Notes: generated by a model not told the origin, from the sequence alone. A stretch of 64,000 bases of DNA from CAZSNT01 sp964607765 (GCA_964607765.1 CAZSNT010000006.1:59287-123286); one strand, 5' to 3'. Counted from the first letter of the stretch, positions 35,872 through 44,981 are shown. Numbers and translations: made by a program.

Positions 35872-36011
35872 TCACCTTCCCGGTCCTCCCGTTCTGACGA
35901 TGGCCAGGATAGCGTTGCGGAGGGCGGGCGCGAGTGTGGGCCAAGCCTGGCAGATTTCGGCGAGTTCAGGCGGCGGGCAGATTTCGTGTGAGTCTATGTG
36001 TGAGTCACGCG
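35872..36011 (-). pseudogene. Integrase C-terminal fragment, copy 1
   Basis: An in-frame remnant ending at a TGA. It reads DSHIDSHEICPPPELAEICQ, then AWPTLAPALRNAILAIV, matching the DSQIDSQ region of the intact integrase tail in position and spirit. No start or catalytic residues remain. It is the 3' end of a related integrase of a deleted neighbour element. Confidence 0.7.
35891..36007. repeat. 117-base direct repeat, copy A
   Basis: Aligns without gaps to 37321-37437 at 106 of 117 positions. It covers the coding part of the two integrase tail fragments. Confidence 0.85.
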
Positions 36012-36150
36012 TGGGCGCCGAGGTTAAATCACCCGGTTTGCACCTGGTTTGAGCCGAGGCGCGTCAGCGACGAGACGGGCCCTGAGCGCAGTCGAAGGGC
36101 AGCAAGCATAGCGCAGCGGCAATCCAGGCGCCGGAGCCAATTCGTACACT

Positions 36151-36184
36151 CAGCGAACAGATCACCATCTTGGTCTGTTCGCTG
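36151..36184 (+). terminator. Terminator-like hairpin
   Basis: CAGCGAACAGA (36151-36161) and TCTGTTCGCTG (36174-36184) form a perfect 11-bp stem with a 12-base loop, followed on the plus strand by TTTCATTTCTC. It may end transcription from the upstream toxin-antitoxin unit. Confidence 0.5.
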
Positions 36185-36380
36185 TTTCATTTCTCGGGGG
36201 AGGAGCTTGGGCTGCTCGTAGTAGGCAATCCTGCAGTGGCCCCGTGAGCTGTCGTCGGGGTAGTCCTGCCACTCGACGACTTCCACGATCCGCGGAAGCA
36301 GGTCCATCAGTGCCCTCTGGTCGGCACAGGTTGTCCCACGGTGGGGGCACCGTTGTGGGTGTCGGTTGCTTCAGCATCAT
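36162..36380 (-). pseudogene. Remnant of a Rep gene 5' end
   Basis: The first residues read LKQPTPTTVPPPWDNL, close to LKRHPSTTVPPPWDNL of the intact Rep; the DNA is alike over ~40 bases. The rest is unrelated or decayed and the HUH region is missing. Divergently placed against the MNT gene exactly as the intact Rep is against UPF0175. Confidence 0.6.
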
Positions 36381-36496
36381 CGCTGTCTTCCCTCTGTTTT
36401 GGAGTTTGGCCCCCGTCGCGCTACATTAGGTTGAGTACGGGCACGCGGGGAGCCTCCAAGCCGGACTGCTGCCTTGCTGACAGGGACTACAGCGAC

Positions 36497-36790
36497 ATGG
36501 AACGGGACACGGTCATCGCAACGCTCCGCAGCCACAGCGCTGATCTGGCACGATTCGGCGTCAGTTCGTTGGCGCTGTTCGGCTCCGTTGCCAGGGACGA
36601 GGCACAGCCCGCCAGTGACGTGGACCTGCTTGTGGACTTCACCGAGCCGGTCGGTTTGTTCCATCTTTCCCGGCTTCAGCACTACCTGGAGGAGCTTCTC
36701 GGTGTGGAGCGCGTTGACCTGGTCACACCCGCCGGCTTGAAGCCGCGCCTTAGAGATCGTGTTCTTGCGGAAGCTGTCCATGTCGCCTAG
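36497..36790 (+). CDS. mntA: MNT-type nucleotidyltransferase antitoxin
   Basis: 97 aa from the ATG at 36497; a longer reading starting at 36341 lacks support. The minimal nucleotidyltransferase motif is complete: LALFGSVARDEAQPASDVDL, with Gly-Ser and the Asp-x-Asp pair. In HEPN/MNT pairs this protein adenylylates the HEPN toxin near its active site and so inactivates it. The toxin reading frame begins inside its last codons. Confidence 0.88.
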   Translation: MERDTVIATLRSHSADLARFGVSSLALFGSVARDEAQPASDVDLLVDFTEPVGLFHLSRLQHYLEELLGVERVDLVTPAGLKPRLRDRVLAEAVHVA

Positions 36791-37116
36791 AGACCTTTCA
36801 TTGCTGCTCGACCGATATCCTGGACGCGATCGCCACGATCCACACGTATGTCCAGGGCCTGGATGCGGACGCGTTCGCGGCCGACCGCAAGACGATCGAT
36901 GCGGTCGTGCGCAATCTCATCACAATCGGGGAAGCGGCGCGTCAGGTCCCTGCGGACGCCGTCGAGGCAACCCCGCAGATCCCGTGGCGGCTCATGGGTG
37001 ACATGCGGAACTTCGCCGTCCACCATTACTGGGATGTCGACGCGACCATCCTGTGGCGCACGGTTCAGCACGACCTGTCGCCTTTGGCCACTGAGCTGCA
37101 GCAGCTCATGTCGTAG
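36780..37116 (+). pseudogene. hepT: Frameshifted HEPN (DUF86) toxin
   Basis: The frame that starts at the ATG 36780 reads MSPRDLSLLLDR and then leaves the family. From about 36815 the next frame reads DILDAIATIHTYVQGLDADA and onward to the end, including the HEPN site MRNFAVHHYW (RX4HXY). One extra base near 36811-36816 explains it. The C-terminal ~100 residues are intact. It is either an inactivated toxin, a sequencing error or, less likely, programmed frameshifting. Confidence 0.75.
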
Positions 37117-37260
37117 GATCGTCACGCTTCCGGTCCTCCTCACTTCATCTCCTCGCGGCCAGCCAGCCTTCGTCCGCCTGTTCGAAGCGTCGCAGCTACT
37201 CGCTGTCCTCCAGATACTCACGCATCCCCCGGGACCTCTTCATGTGCGACTGGTCTGTTT

Positions 37261-37296
37261 GGATGAAGAGTGGGATGAGGAGTGGGATGAAGAGTA
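37261..37296. repeat. Three tandem 12-base repeats
   Basis: Units GGATGAAGAGTG, GGATGAGGAGTG and GGATGAAGAGTA. The period and GGAT start are shared with the array at 46666-46701. Lies in the 3' part of the integrase fragment. Confidence 0.8.
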
Positions 37297-37320
37297 TTGG
37301 TGCCGGATTCGCCGTTACCC

Positions 37321-37437
37321 GTTCTGACGATGGCCAGGACAGCGTTTTGAAGGGCGGGCGCGAGTGTGGGCCAGGCGTGGACGATTTCGGCGAGATCAGG
37401 GGGCAGGCAGATTTCGTGTGAGTCTATGTGTGAGTCA
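37321..37437. repeat. 117-base direct repeat, copy B
   Basis: Partner of 35891-36007, 11 mismatches and no gaps. Confidence 0.85.
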
Positions 37438-37499
37438 TCGCCCCACAGAAGAGGCAGCGCCGCCACCGCAGAGGCAGTAGACAGTTGGCTCGCGTCCTG

Positions 37500-37822
37500 T
37501 TCGGGAACTCATCTGGATGGCTGTCGCTGGCCTTGAGCGGTTGCTGGCCGATACGATTACACCCGAGTCCGATGATCCCGGCGGCTGACAGGGCTGCCAA
37601 TCGGATTGAGTTGGCCCGCCGAAGTGCCGGCTTCAATCGACGCCCAAGAATGGCCAAGTCGCGACGCTGCTCATCGTTCAGATGCAGCCGACGGCCGGAC
37701 GCGGACAACTCTTGGCGAAGAACTCGGTTCTCCGCCACCAAGTAATCGACAACAGCCAGCCATCGATGCTCAGCACCGTCGCCGCCACACAACGCACGCA
37801 GCATCCGCCAGATCAGGGTCAC
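37500..37822 (-). pseudogene. Truncated integrase-core transposase, N-terminal part
   Basis: A GTG at 37822 follows GAGGAGGAC. The product begins VTLIWRMLRALCG and continues VVDYLVAENRVLRQEL and RRLHLNDEQRRDLAILGRR, the N-terminus of rve-type (IS3/IS481-like) transposases. The DDE core is missing; the frame runs into the integrase fragment. The left limit is approximate. Confidence 0.65.
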
Positions 37823-37828
37823 AATCCC

Positions 37829-37877
37829 GTCCTCCTCATACGAGTGGCCGAGACTATATAGCGTGCAACAAGGACCG
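37829..37877. repeat. 49-base repeat, copy A (IS 5' end)
   Basis: Identical to 43324-43372. On the minus strand it contains TATATAGT and ends GAGGAGGAC, so it is the promoter and ribosome-site end of the IS whose transposase start follows. Confidence 0.8.
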
Positions 37878-37960
37878 AGGCGGCCGTTCCGACCAACGAC
37901 GGTCATACGGCCAATTCGTGCTCAGAACCGGGGCGCGATGAGTTTTCGAACAGGACGGCA

Positions 37961-40822
37961 TCAAGGGCGTGGCCCGATTGCTCCGGGATCTGCCGAATCG
38001 TGACGCCAGAGCTGCCGGCCATCGATGATCGCGGTCGTGTGGAAGTAGAGCCGGTCGTCAGCGACGCGAAGCTGGACGGGCAAGCTGCCGGTCGGTCCGG
38101 GGACCCTATCGACAACGCGAGCGCCCACTTCGTCGTCAGACCGCCACAACTCGTTGCCACATTCATCGCCGCTGGCGGTGAAATAGAGCGTGCCATTGAG
38201 GCCGATGAGATTGTCGATGACGGCGCCGGCCGGGCCAGGCTGGATCTCACGCACCAATTGCGTGCTTTCACGACTGCCCTGACTGACCCACAGTTCTCCG
38301 CCGTGTTGAGCGTCGTTGCCAACAAAGAAGAACCGATCGCCGACCACTGTGATCTGATGCAGGCGCTGAAGGCCAGGATCGAAACTCCTGACCTGCGCAG
38401 AGTCGCCATCGACAAGTATGAGGTGCGTTCTGCCCCTGCGACTGTTCGACTGGTCGAGTCGCCCGCTCATGAGCAGCCCCCGCTGGAAGAGAGCGAAGTT
38501 GTTGGGTGAACGGACGCCGAGGGGACTCTCCCGCGTGCCAGCCACCGTGCCGTCGGACTCCCAGAGCTTCTGGTCGGCACTGAAGTAGAGCTTGCCAACG
38601 TGCTCGATTCCCAGATAGCTCCCTCGCGGCGAGTTCCCATTGTCCACAGCCGTTACGCTGAGTTGCTTCGTCAACAGCTTGTGTGTGCCTGCCGGCGTGC
38701 CGTCGCTGCACCAGAGGGCCCAGCTCCCAGGCAGAGGCTTGCCCCGTGAGTCGGCCTGGCAGGTGACAAAGAACAGTTGTCCCAAGGCCACCTGGAGCGA
38801 CTGGGCATACCCTTCGTCGCTTTGCCAGGCAGCGCTGCCCCCAAGCAGCGTTCCCAGACCGGCCTTTACCACGCCCGTGCCGGCCTTGGTGCCGTCCGTC
38901 TTCCACAACTCCCCGCCCTCGGCGCCTCGATGACTGGGAGGCGTCACAAAGTAGATCGCGTCAGCGAACGGTGTGAACTGCGCCGGTGCCTTCCGGGCTT
39001 TGAATCGCAGGAGTTCGCGCGGTTCCTGCCCGTCCCATATCCAGAGGGAACAACCTGGTGTGGAGCAGTAGAGTGCCCCTTTGTGAAGGAGCAGTTCCTG
39101 TGGTGGTTTGGCCAAAGGGCCGATGATGCGACGGGTCGTTTCTCGATCGAAATCATGTTGGAAGACCCCCCATGCATGCAGGCCGTCAGGCGCGGCATAG
39201 TAGGCTTTCCCTCCACCACAGGTCAGGTGGCGAGCCGTGAAAGACCTCGGGCGGGGCCGGGCGCTCGACGACGGCAGTTTGACGATGGTGCCCGGTTCCG
39301 CACTTCTCGACAGCAGATAGAGACGCTTCTTGGGCATACTGAGGACGAGTCCCCACATGGCTGGTACGTAGCGGTCGGCGTGGTACATGTCGACGGCGTA
39401 CTCGCACCCCTTGCCAAGCCCGAGTCCGTAGGGCACGAGTTGGACTCCGCCGTCCCAACGAAGACTGAGGTTCAGAAGATACCGAACGTCATCCAGCAAC
39501 TGTCGGCAAATAGCGGGGTTCGTGGCGGCCAGCGCACGGGATGCATCCAGCACGCCCCAGTCGGGCGCGATGCCGTGTGTGGCGTGGCATACGGTCATGC
39601 GTCTCATGAAGGCCGTGCCAGCACGCGCCTCGTCCGTTCTGCCGCCGAGCAACATGGCCAGTGTGACCGTCCCCTGACGCATGAGCGACTCGGTCCCGCG
39701 TTGCGACTGCTCCGCGAGGATGGTCTCCCAGTTGAAGGGTTCACCGGCCCCGCCGTCGTCCGAGCTTCCGTAGCCGACTTGCCCACTGCTTCGCTTGATG
39801 GACGCGCTCAACGCATCCATCACCTTGGCGAGCGCCGATTCGTCGATGGCAGCGCCGGCCTCCTTCAGGCAGAGCAGCGCCAACCCCGCCTGCGACGAGG
39901 CGGACACGAAGCCGCCCGTGGTCACGCCGTAGTTGTGCCACTGGTTATGCCCCCACAGATTGCCGACCATTCGGACATCGAAGAGCATGTCGGCGAACAG
40001 GCTGAGTTGTGGGCGTAGCTTCTCGCCCTGATCGGTAATCATGGCGTATTCAGCCAGGAACGTCCCGTAGAGGGCAATGTGCCATACCCACGTGCCACTT
40101 CCGAAGCCTCTCAGCTTGCTGCCGGACCGGATCTTCGGCATGCCATCCAGCACGAGACCGGCAATCTCGTCGATCTTCTCACGGTAGGTAACCGGGTCGT
40201 GATTGAGCAGGAACAGGCCGTACCAGACCGTCGCGAAAAGGTCCCGCTTGTAGGGGAGCTTCTCCCGAGCGAACCGGGCGGCAATCGCCTCGGCCACCTG
40301 CTCGGATTTGGGACAACTCCATGGGTAAGTGGGAGAGAAGCCCCGCCGCGACGGAAGTTGCAGCATGACGGTCCCCTCGCTGTCTCCGCGACGAACGGTC
40401 AGCCTCAATCTCCCTTGCTGACGGCTGGACGCTTCCTCCAGTGCCCTGCCGAGCGCGAAGTTCGGCTCCGAGAACCGGTTGCACTTGGCCACGGATTTGT
40501 GTTCGGCTGAGTAGTCTTCGGGCTGGAACAGCTTGCCGTCGATGCCAACGATTCGATCCCCGGGCAGGACGTTACCATGCGCAGGCGAACCCGCGTCGAC
40601 CGAGAGGATCTTGTATTCCAAGCTCTTCAGGCCTCGCTGAGCCAGAAGGCCGGTAGGCCCCAGTGATCCGGCGTTCGCCCAATCGACCGGGTACTTGTTC
40701 GAGGGTGGGATCGGCAGGTCTGCGACGGATGCGATGTCTGTCGCGCTCGGAGGCGGAAGCTCGACCCCACGGGCCGATGCGGCCAATGCCAATCCTACGA
40801 GGGCTGCTGAGACCTTTTTCAT
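37961..40822 (-). CDS. Secreted DUF6288-type protein with propeller repeats
   Basis: 953 aa from the ATG at 40822 (GGAGAG upstream). A signal peptide (MKKVSAALVGLALAASARG) is followed by a PDZ-like domain (GNVLPGDRIVGIDGKLF, ~residues 80-150). A helical toroid-like region of DUF6288 type follows (WHNYGVTTGGFVSASSQAG, ~310-330). The C-terminal ~450 residues have repeated ELWxxDGTxxGT motifs (ELWKTDGTKAGT, ALWCSDGTPAGT, KLWESDGTVAGT), a beta-propeller signature. An exported protein acting at the cell surface is likely; the substrate is unknown. Transcribed in the same direction as the metalloprotease upstream, 79 bases away. Confidence 0.75.
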   Translation of the reverse strand: MKKVSAALVGLALAASARGVELPPPSATDIASVADLPIPPSNKYPVDWANAGSLGPTGLLAQRGLKSLEYKILSVDAGSPAHGNVLPGDRIVGIDGKLFQPEDYSAEHKSVAKCNRFSEPNFALGRALEEASSRQQGRLRLTVRRGDSEGTVMLQLPSRRGFSPTYPWSCPKSEQVAEAIAARFAREKLPYKRDLFATVWYGLFLLNHDPVTYREKIDEIAGLVLDGMPKIRSGSKLRGFGSGTWVWHIALYGTFLAEYAMITDQGEKLRPQLSLFADMLFDVRMVGNLWGHNQWHNYGVTTGGFVSASSQAGLALLCLKEAGAAIDESALAKVMDALSASIKRSSGQVGYGSSDDGGAGEPFNWETILAEQSQRGTESLMRQGTVTLAMLLGGRTDEARAGTAFMRRMTVCHATHGIAPDWGVLDASRALAATNPAICRQLLDDVRYLLNLSLRWDGGVQLVPYGLGLGKGCEYAVDMYHADRYVPAMWGLVLSMPKKRLYLLSRSAEPGTIVKLPSSSARPRPRSFTARHLTCGGGKAYYAAPDGLHAWGVFQHDFDRETTRRIIGPLAKPPQELLLHKGALYCSTPGCSLWIWDGQEPRELLRFKARKAPAQFTPFADAIYFVTPPSHRGAEGGELWKTDGTKAGTGVVKAGLGTLLGGSAAWQSDEGYAQSLQVALGQLFFVTCQADSRGKPLPGSWALWCSDGTPAGTHKLLTKQLSVTAVDNGNSPRGSYLGIEHVGKLYFSADQKLWESDGTVAGTRESPLGVRSPNNFALFQRGLLMSGRLDQSNSRRGRTHLILVDGDSAQVRSFDPGLQRLHQITVVGDRFFFVGNDAQHGGELWVSQGSRESTQLVREIQPGPAGAVIDNLIGLNGTLYFTASGDECGNELWRSDDEVGARVVDRVPGPTGSLPVQLRVADDRLYFHTTAIIDGRQLWRHDSADPGAIGPRP

Positions 40823-40901
40823 TCTGTGAAACTCTCCGTGCGGTGCCATTGTCCCGCGATGAAGTCGGCAAGCGTGGGTGTGGGTGCTACGTAACGCCAC
40901 C

Positions 40902-42737
40902 CTATTGTCCGTAGATGAACACCTTGCTCAGGCTGAACTTCTCGCCACGCTCGTTTCCCAATTTGATGAAACGTGCTGACATGACATCCGGGAGGGTGAT
41001 CAGCCAACGCTCATCTTCCGACTCGTCAATATTGCCGACTATCTCCCATTGAGTTCCATCGTCGGAGATAGAAGCGATGGTGTTCCTCATGCGTCTCTTG
41101 TCCACATTGGATCGTGTTCTTCCGATAACCTCGACATGCTTGATCTGGCGCGGCTTGTCCAGGCGGATCACGATTGCCGGATTCTCCCCGTCACTCTTAG
41201 GCGGCAGAGAAAAGGACGACAGGGAATTGTCATGACCTGACAGAAGGAAGTTGTTCAATATGGATGATCGATACGTACGCTCTATTCCATCAGGAAGCTT
41301 GTAGACGGCATCTCTACTGATCTCTCGGAAGCCACCCATGGTGCGCAACGGAAGATTGCATACGGCAGTCGGTATCCAGCCCTCAATATCCGCCGGTCGA
41401 TAGTGAAAATGCACGACGTGATCGGTCTTAAGCGGGCGTCGATGGAGGGTGAAAGACATAGTGGCCCCCACCTGGCTGACGTCGCTGATCTCGAGTCCGG
41501 AATCCAAGCCCGCCTTTCCGCCGTACATCCAGCGAGAACTTGCCACAGTATCGGCGCCATAGGCGTCATACTTGCCGGCCTTGAAGAAAACACTGGAACC
41601 CCTGACGTCGGCATTCACCCCGTCGGCGTGCACCATTTCGACCAGCAACGGCTTCTTCGGGAAGATGTGATTCGCTCCTTTTGTGTAGATCCGCCAGACT
41701 GCAAGTCCTTCGTCGTTCGTCCGGTTGTCGAACAGGCCGGACTTCACCATGGGCTGAATGAAGAAGTACTCGTCAGGATTGCTGGAATCAAAGTAGGTGT
41801 ACGCCGTGTTGACATCGCCGCACTTGATTGAGAACCTGCCCGATCTGCCGTAGAGGTTCTCCGCGTCCAGCCAGCCAGTCTGGTACATGTGGTACGGATC
41901 CGGAGTCGAATTCCAGACGCCACTCATGATCGTGGAGACACCCGTTTGCGGACCAACTTGACTCCCGACGCCGTAGAGATCGGGCCACCCCAGGACACGG
42001 TGCGCCACCTCGTGGATGCTGCTGCCGCCGAAGAACGTACTGAATCTAACGCCGTCGGCTTCGATGGGCTTAATTCCCGCAAATCCAAGACTCGTGGTCG
42101 AAGCATTGAACAGCGGTGCATCGGGCCGCCCCGTCTCACTTCTCTGGCCTCGCGCCTGGCACACGAAAGACAGAGAGAGCAGTTGCTTGTCTCGACGGGG
42201 ATCGGACGATTGCACCTGGGTATACGGCGAAAAATCGAATCCACTCGCGATCAGGTGGTTAAGGCAGTCCTCCAGTGCCTTGTACCTGCCCAGAGAAACC
42301 TGCTGTCCCTTCGCGCCCTTCCGGAACCCCATCCTGTAGTAGTGCATTGCGTTGTGCGGCAAGGGAATGGGGCCGACCACATCAGTCTCGATAGTGAGAC
42401 CCCCTCGACTTAGGACGTGGTAGTATTTCCTGATGGATTGGATCTTGCCGTCGTCGGTCAGTTCCGTGGCATTATACCTATTCTCCAGCTCAGCCATTCT
42501 CTCCTCCGAAGCCGGCTGATCCGGGAAGCTGGCGACGATTGCCAGTCCTTTGACCGTCCCCACATATGCGGGCTTGTTCTTCTGCATCCTTCTTGGTAAC
42601 TCCTGCGAAGCACTGATCGGGTTTGGCGTTATGCGTGCGCCTCGAGTGGGCGCCCTGATCTGGGCATGGGCCGGGGCGACGGCGAGTAGCGACACGATAG
42701 CGCTCACACAGAGGAGGCGAAGCTCTGTTCGTTTCAT
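40902..42737 (-). CDS. Secreted M6-like metalloprotease with F5/8-type C-terminus
   Basis: 611 aa from the ATG at 42737. Signal peptide MKRTELRLLCVSAIVSLLAV ending in AHA. The zinc site is IHEVAHRVLGWPDLYG near residue 240, close to the HEXXH...G.PDLY of the M6 (immune inhibitor A) group but with one extra residue before the Gly. The C-terminal ~140 residues resemble a discoidin/F5-8C carbohydrate-binding domain (PAIVIRLDKPRQIKHVEVIG ... MSARFIKLGNERG). The ribosome site is poor, because the region upstream is a sulfatase remnant that still reads into it in frame. Likely an exported protease or mucin-type glycoprotein degrader. Confidence 0.75.
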   Translation of the reverse strand: MKRTELRLLCVSAIVSLLAVAPAHAQIRAPTRGARITPNPISASQELPRRMQKNKPAYVGTVKGLAIVASFPDQPASEERMAELENRYNATELTDDGKIQSIRKYYHVLSRGGLTIETDVVGPIPLPHNAMHYYRMGFRKGAKGQQVSLGRYKALEDCLNHLIASGFDFSPYTQVQSSDPRRDKQLLSLSFVCQARGQRSETGRPDAPLFNASTTSLGFAGIKPIEADGVRFSTFFGGSSIHEVAHRVLGWPDLYGVGSQVGPQTGVSTIMSGVWNSTPDPYHMYQTGWLDAENLYGRSGRFSIKCGDVNTAYTYFDSSNPDEYFFIQPMVKSGLFDNRTNDEGLAVWRIYTKGANHIFPKKPLLVEMVHADGVNADVRGSSVFFKAGKYDAYGADTVASSRWMYGGKAGLDSGLEISDVSQVGATMSFTLHRRPLKTDHVVHFHYRPADIEGWIPTAVCNLPLRTMGGFREISRDAVYKLPDGIERTYRSSILNNFLLSGHDNSLSSFSLPPKSDGENPAIVIRLDKPRQIKHVEVIGRTRSNVDKRRMRNTIASISDDGTQWEIVGNIDESEDERWLITLPDVMSARFIKLGNERGEKFSLSKVFIYGQ

Positions 42738-42900
42738 GACCGAGGTACTCCGCTGGTAGGCCCGAGCGAAGCGCATCCCATTGGCAACCAAGCTGTCCAT
42801 GGCAGGCGTGTGCAGCCACGCCGCGCCGCGCCTATGCTGCAGCTCATCACGCCACCAGACTGCTTGTCACCCATGAGGAAGATGATGTTGGACCACTTCC
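42738..42900 (-). pseudogene. Sulfatase 5' remnant, frameshifted
   Basis: One frame reads WSNIIFLMGDKQSGGVMSC, like the sulfatase start PNIIFLMADDQ. A second frame then gives HTPAMDSLVANGMRFARAYQ, the next conserved sulfatase block. The catalytic CxPSR region is lost and the remnant runs into the protease gene. Confidence 0.7.
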
Positions 42901-43376
42901 TGGCCTCTTGGGCCGACCCCGTGAGCAGGTCTGGCCCGCACGTCATCACGGGTGCAGTGGATCCAGCGGCTTGCGTCAGCTCCTCATGGTAGGCCAGGAC
43001 GTCAACGGATGACGTCCTTCTGTGCCCTCGATCCAGGGAACCGCTTCTTCCACGGCCCGGAACCGCGGATCTATGGACACCGGCGCACCGACGGCTCCCT
43101 GCATCCCAAGATCGGGTGTGAGTCTGCCGATCGTGGCCCATGAGGACGTTCCCAGTCGGTTCCTTTCGTCTCAAGGACTCTATGCTGTCATCATGGACAT
43201 AATAGAAGCCCTAATCTGGATAATTCACGCGGGGCTGGAGCGGGCACTCACAAAGATCACGCACAACGGTAGCACGCAACATGTTATGACATTGAAAGCG
43301 GGCGTCTGGACGGTATGGTGAGTGTCCTCCTCATACGAGTGGCCGAGACTATATAGCGTGCAACAAGGACCGCGCG
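42901..43376. other. Decayed intergenic region left of IS4 element
   Basis: No gene with support. It includes the 49-base IS-end repeat at 43324-43372 and possibly more sulfatase debris; short frames here show no family motif. Confidence 0.5.
43324..43372. repeat. 49-base repeat, copy B
   Basis: Identical to 37829-37877 but here not followed by the transposase: sequence diverges immediately after the ribosome-site motif. It ends four bases before the left inverted repeat of the IS4-type element, so that element may have inserted into an older IS end. Confidence 0.8.
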
Positions 43377-44981
43377 GCAACGGTGTCCGGGATTTGGGGA
43401 GAGGCACGCTTCCAGTGTCTTGGTGGGGAGCCCTGGGGTGGCGTGTGCCGCCCGGAACTGCCAATTGGGCGACGGCACGTTCCTGCCGTACTCGAACGCG
43501 TGACGGCAGCCTTCTCGCCTCCCCTACTGTGGGCGTCATAAGTCCTTGAACACCAAGGGCTTGTGTCTTTTTCGAAAAGTCGCAACATGTTGATAGCCAA
43601 CGACTTACACGGCTTGACTGTCGCCGTTCCGATGGCGTGGTTCTATAGTGCGCCGCAGTAAAACGAGACGCGGCCGGAACCACAACGGAGGAGCAGCGAT
43701 GGTAACGGTGACCGAGAAGTCTGTTGGGGAGTTGATTGACTGGGCTCTGGAGCTGGCCTTCGACTTCGTGCGCAACACGCGTCGTTGCCCAGGGCTTCAG
43801 GATCAGGAGCTGGTGCGGCTGGACATCCGTCGTGTTCTCGGCAACCATGAAAGCGGCAGAGACTGGTTGCAGTTCCTCCGCGACCGTGGGGTATCGCACG
43901 TGCCCCGATCCACGTTCTTCGAGGCGTTGCAGTCGCCACGTCGCTTGGAGATGCTGCAGGAGGCCGAGGCGGGATTGCAGCGAGTGGCGGCCAGGCTGAT
44001 CGGCGAGGCCGGCGTTGACTGGCTCAGAGACTTCGCCGAACTGCAGGGTTGTGACGTGTTCGCTGCCGACGGGCATGTCATCAAGCACGCTTCCCATGCC
44101 CAGAAGGATGCCAAAGACCGCAATGTGCCGGTCGGCACGATCTATGCCTTGGACTTGCGCACAGGATTGAGCAAAGTCATGACCCACGTCTCCGGCGATG
44201 GCCGGCGTCGGCACGAGACGCCGTCGTTCCGTGATGCGGTGCGTCGTGGCAACCAGCCTGCGCCCACAGTCTGGGTTCTGGATCGTGCCTACCATGACAA
44301 GGTCTTCTGGACCCGCATGTGGCGTGAACGGGGCGTGGTGATGATCACCCGCATGAAAGAGAACATGCGTCCCATGCACCGGTGCCCGATGCTTTTTGAT
44401 CAGCAAGACCCCGTCAACGCCGGCGTCACCGGTTACTACCTGATCGGGCTGGAGGGTGCGTGGGGTTCCATGTTTGAGATCACTTACGAGGATCCGGAAA
44501 CGGGTGAGCAGTTCGCCTTCCTGACCAGCGCTGAGTTCCCTCGTCCTGGACTGGTCGCTTGGCTGTACTTTCTGCGTTGGAGGATCGAGAAACTCTATGA
44601 CACGTTCAAGAACCGTCTGCATGAGCAGAAGGCGTGGGCCACTGGGCCGGTCACAGCGCAATGCCAAGCAGCATTGATCGTGATCAGCTACAACCTGCTG
44701 CGGCTACTCGAAGCCCTGCTGGCCCAGCAGTGCGGCCTGGTCGATTCGAAGGTACACCGCAAGTACGACAAGCAGCTAATCCGACGCCAGCAACAGGCGC
44801 GCCGATGCGGCAGAGACCTCCACCCTCTGCTCAAGCTGCCGCGAATGCCTCAATTGTCGGCGCAGTTCATCCGCGCCGTCCGCAACCACCTGTTTATGCC
44901 AACAACGATAGGAACGCTCCTGATCGCCTTCGTGGCGGCTTGCTCAGCCTGCCTCTGAGCACAAATCCCGGACACCGTTGC
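43377..44981 (+). mobile_element. IS4-type insertion sequence, complete
   Basis: Perfect 19-base terminal inverted repeats, GCAACGGTGTCCGGGATTT at 43377-43395 and its complement at 44963-44981, flank one transposase gene; total 1605 bases. No clear target duplication is seen next to the ends, which suggests rearrangement after insertion. Confidence 0.85.
43699..44958 (+). CDS. IS4 family transposase
   Basis: 419 aa from the ATG at 43699 (GGAGGAG). DDE residues: Asp in DVFAADGHVIKH (~residue 122), Asp in VWVLDRAYHDKVF (~194), and Glu in YFLRWRIEKLYDTFKNRL (~296). The last shows the IS4 spacing Y-2-R-3-E-6-K. It appears intact and possibly active. Confidence 0.92.
   Translation: MVTVTEKSVGELIDWALELAFDFVRNTRRCPGLQDQELVRLDIRRVLGNHESGRDWLQFLRDRGVSHVPRSTFFEALQSPRRLEMLQEAEAGLQRVAARLIGEAGVDWLRDFAELQGCDVFAADGHVIKHASHAQKDAKDRNVPVGTIYALDLRTGLSKVMTHVSGDGRRRHETPSFRDAVRRGNQPAPTVWVLDRAYHDKVFWTRMWRERGVVMITRMKENMRPMHRCPMLFDQQDPVNAGVTGYYLIGLEGAWGSMFEITYEDPETGEQFAFLTSAEFPRPGLVAWLYFLRWRIEKLYDTFKNRLHEQKAWATGPVTAQCQAALIVISYNLLRLLEALLAQQCGLVDSKVHRKYDKQLIRRQQQARRCGRDLHPLLKLPRMPQLSAQFIRAVRNHLFMPTTIGTLLIAFVAACSACL

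Larger units (their letters stand above)
37218..37490 (-). pseudogene. Integrase C-terminal fragment, copy 2
   Basis: Reads QLSTASAVAALPLLWGDDSH, IDSHEICLPPDLAEIV, then AWPTLAPALQNAVLAIV; compare QLPTAEAVAALPDL and DSQIDSQ in the intact integrase. It ends in a repeat-encoded tail with LHPTPHPTLHP. The 5' side is fused to a transposase fragment. Third member of the tandem series of related integrases. Confidence 0.75.

Noticed and set aside
37261..37296. CRISPR array
   Set aside because: Units are 12 bases, directly adjacent without spacers, and only three copies; no cas gene in the window.
38777..40018. 413-codon open frame on the plus strand
   Set aside because: Antisense to the DUF6288/propeller gene, which has a signal peptide and repeats.
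43225..44667. 480-codon open frame on the minus strand
   Set aside because: Antisense to the IS4 transposase, whose DDE motifs are intact.
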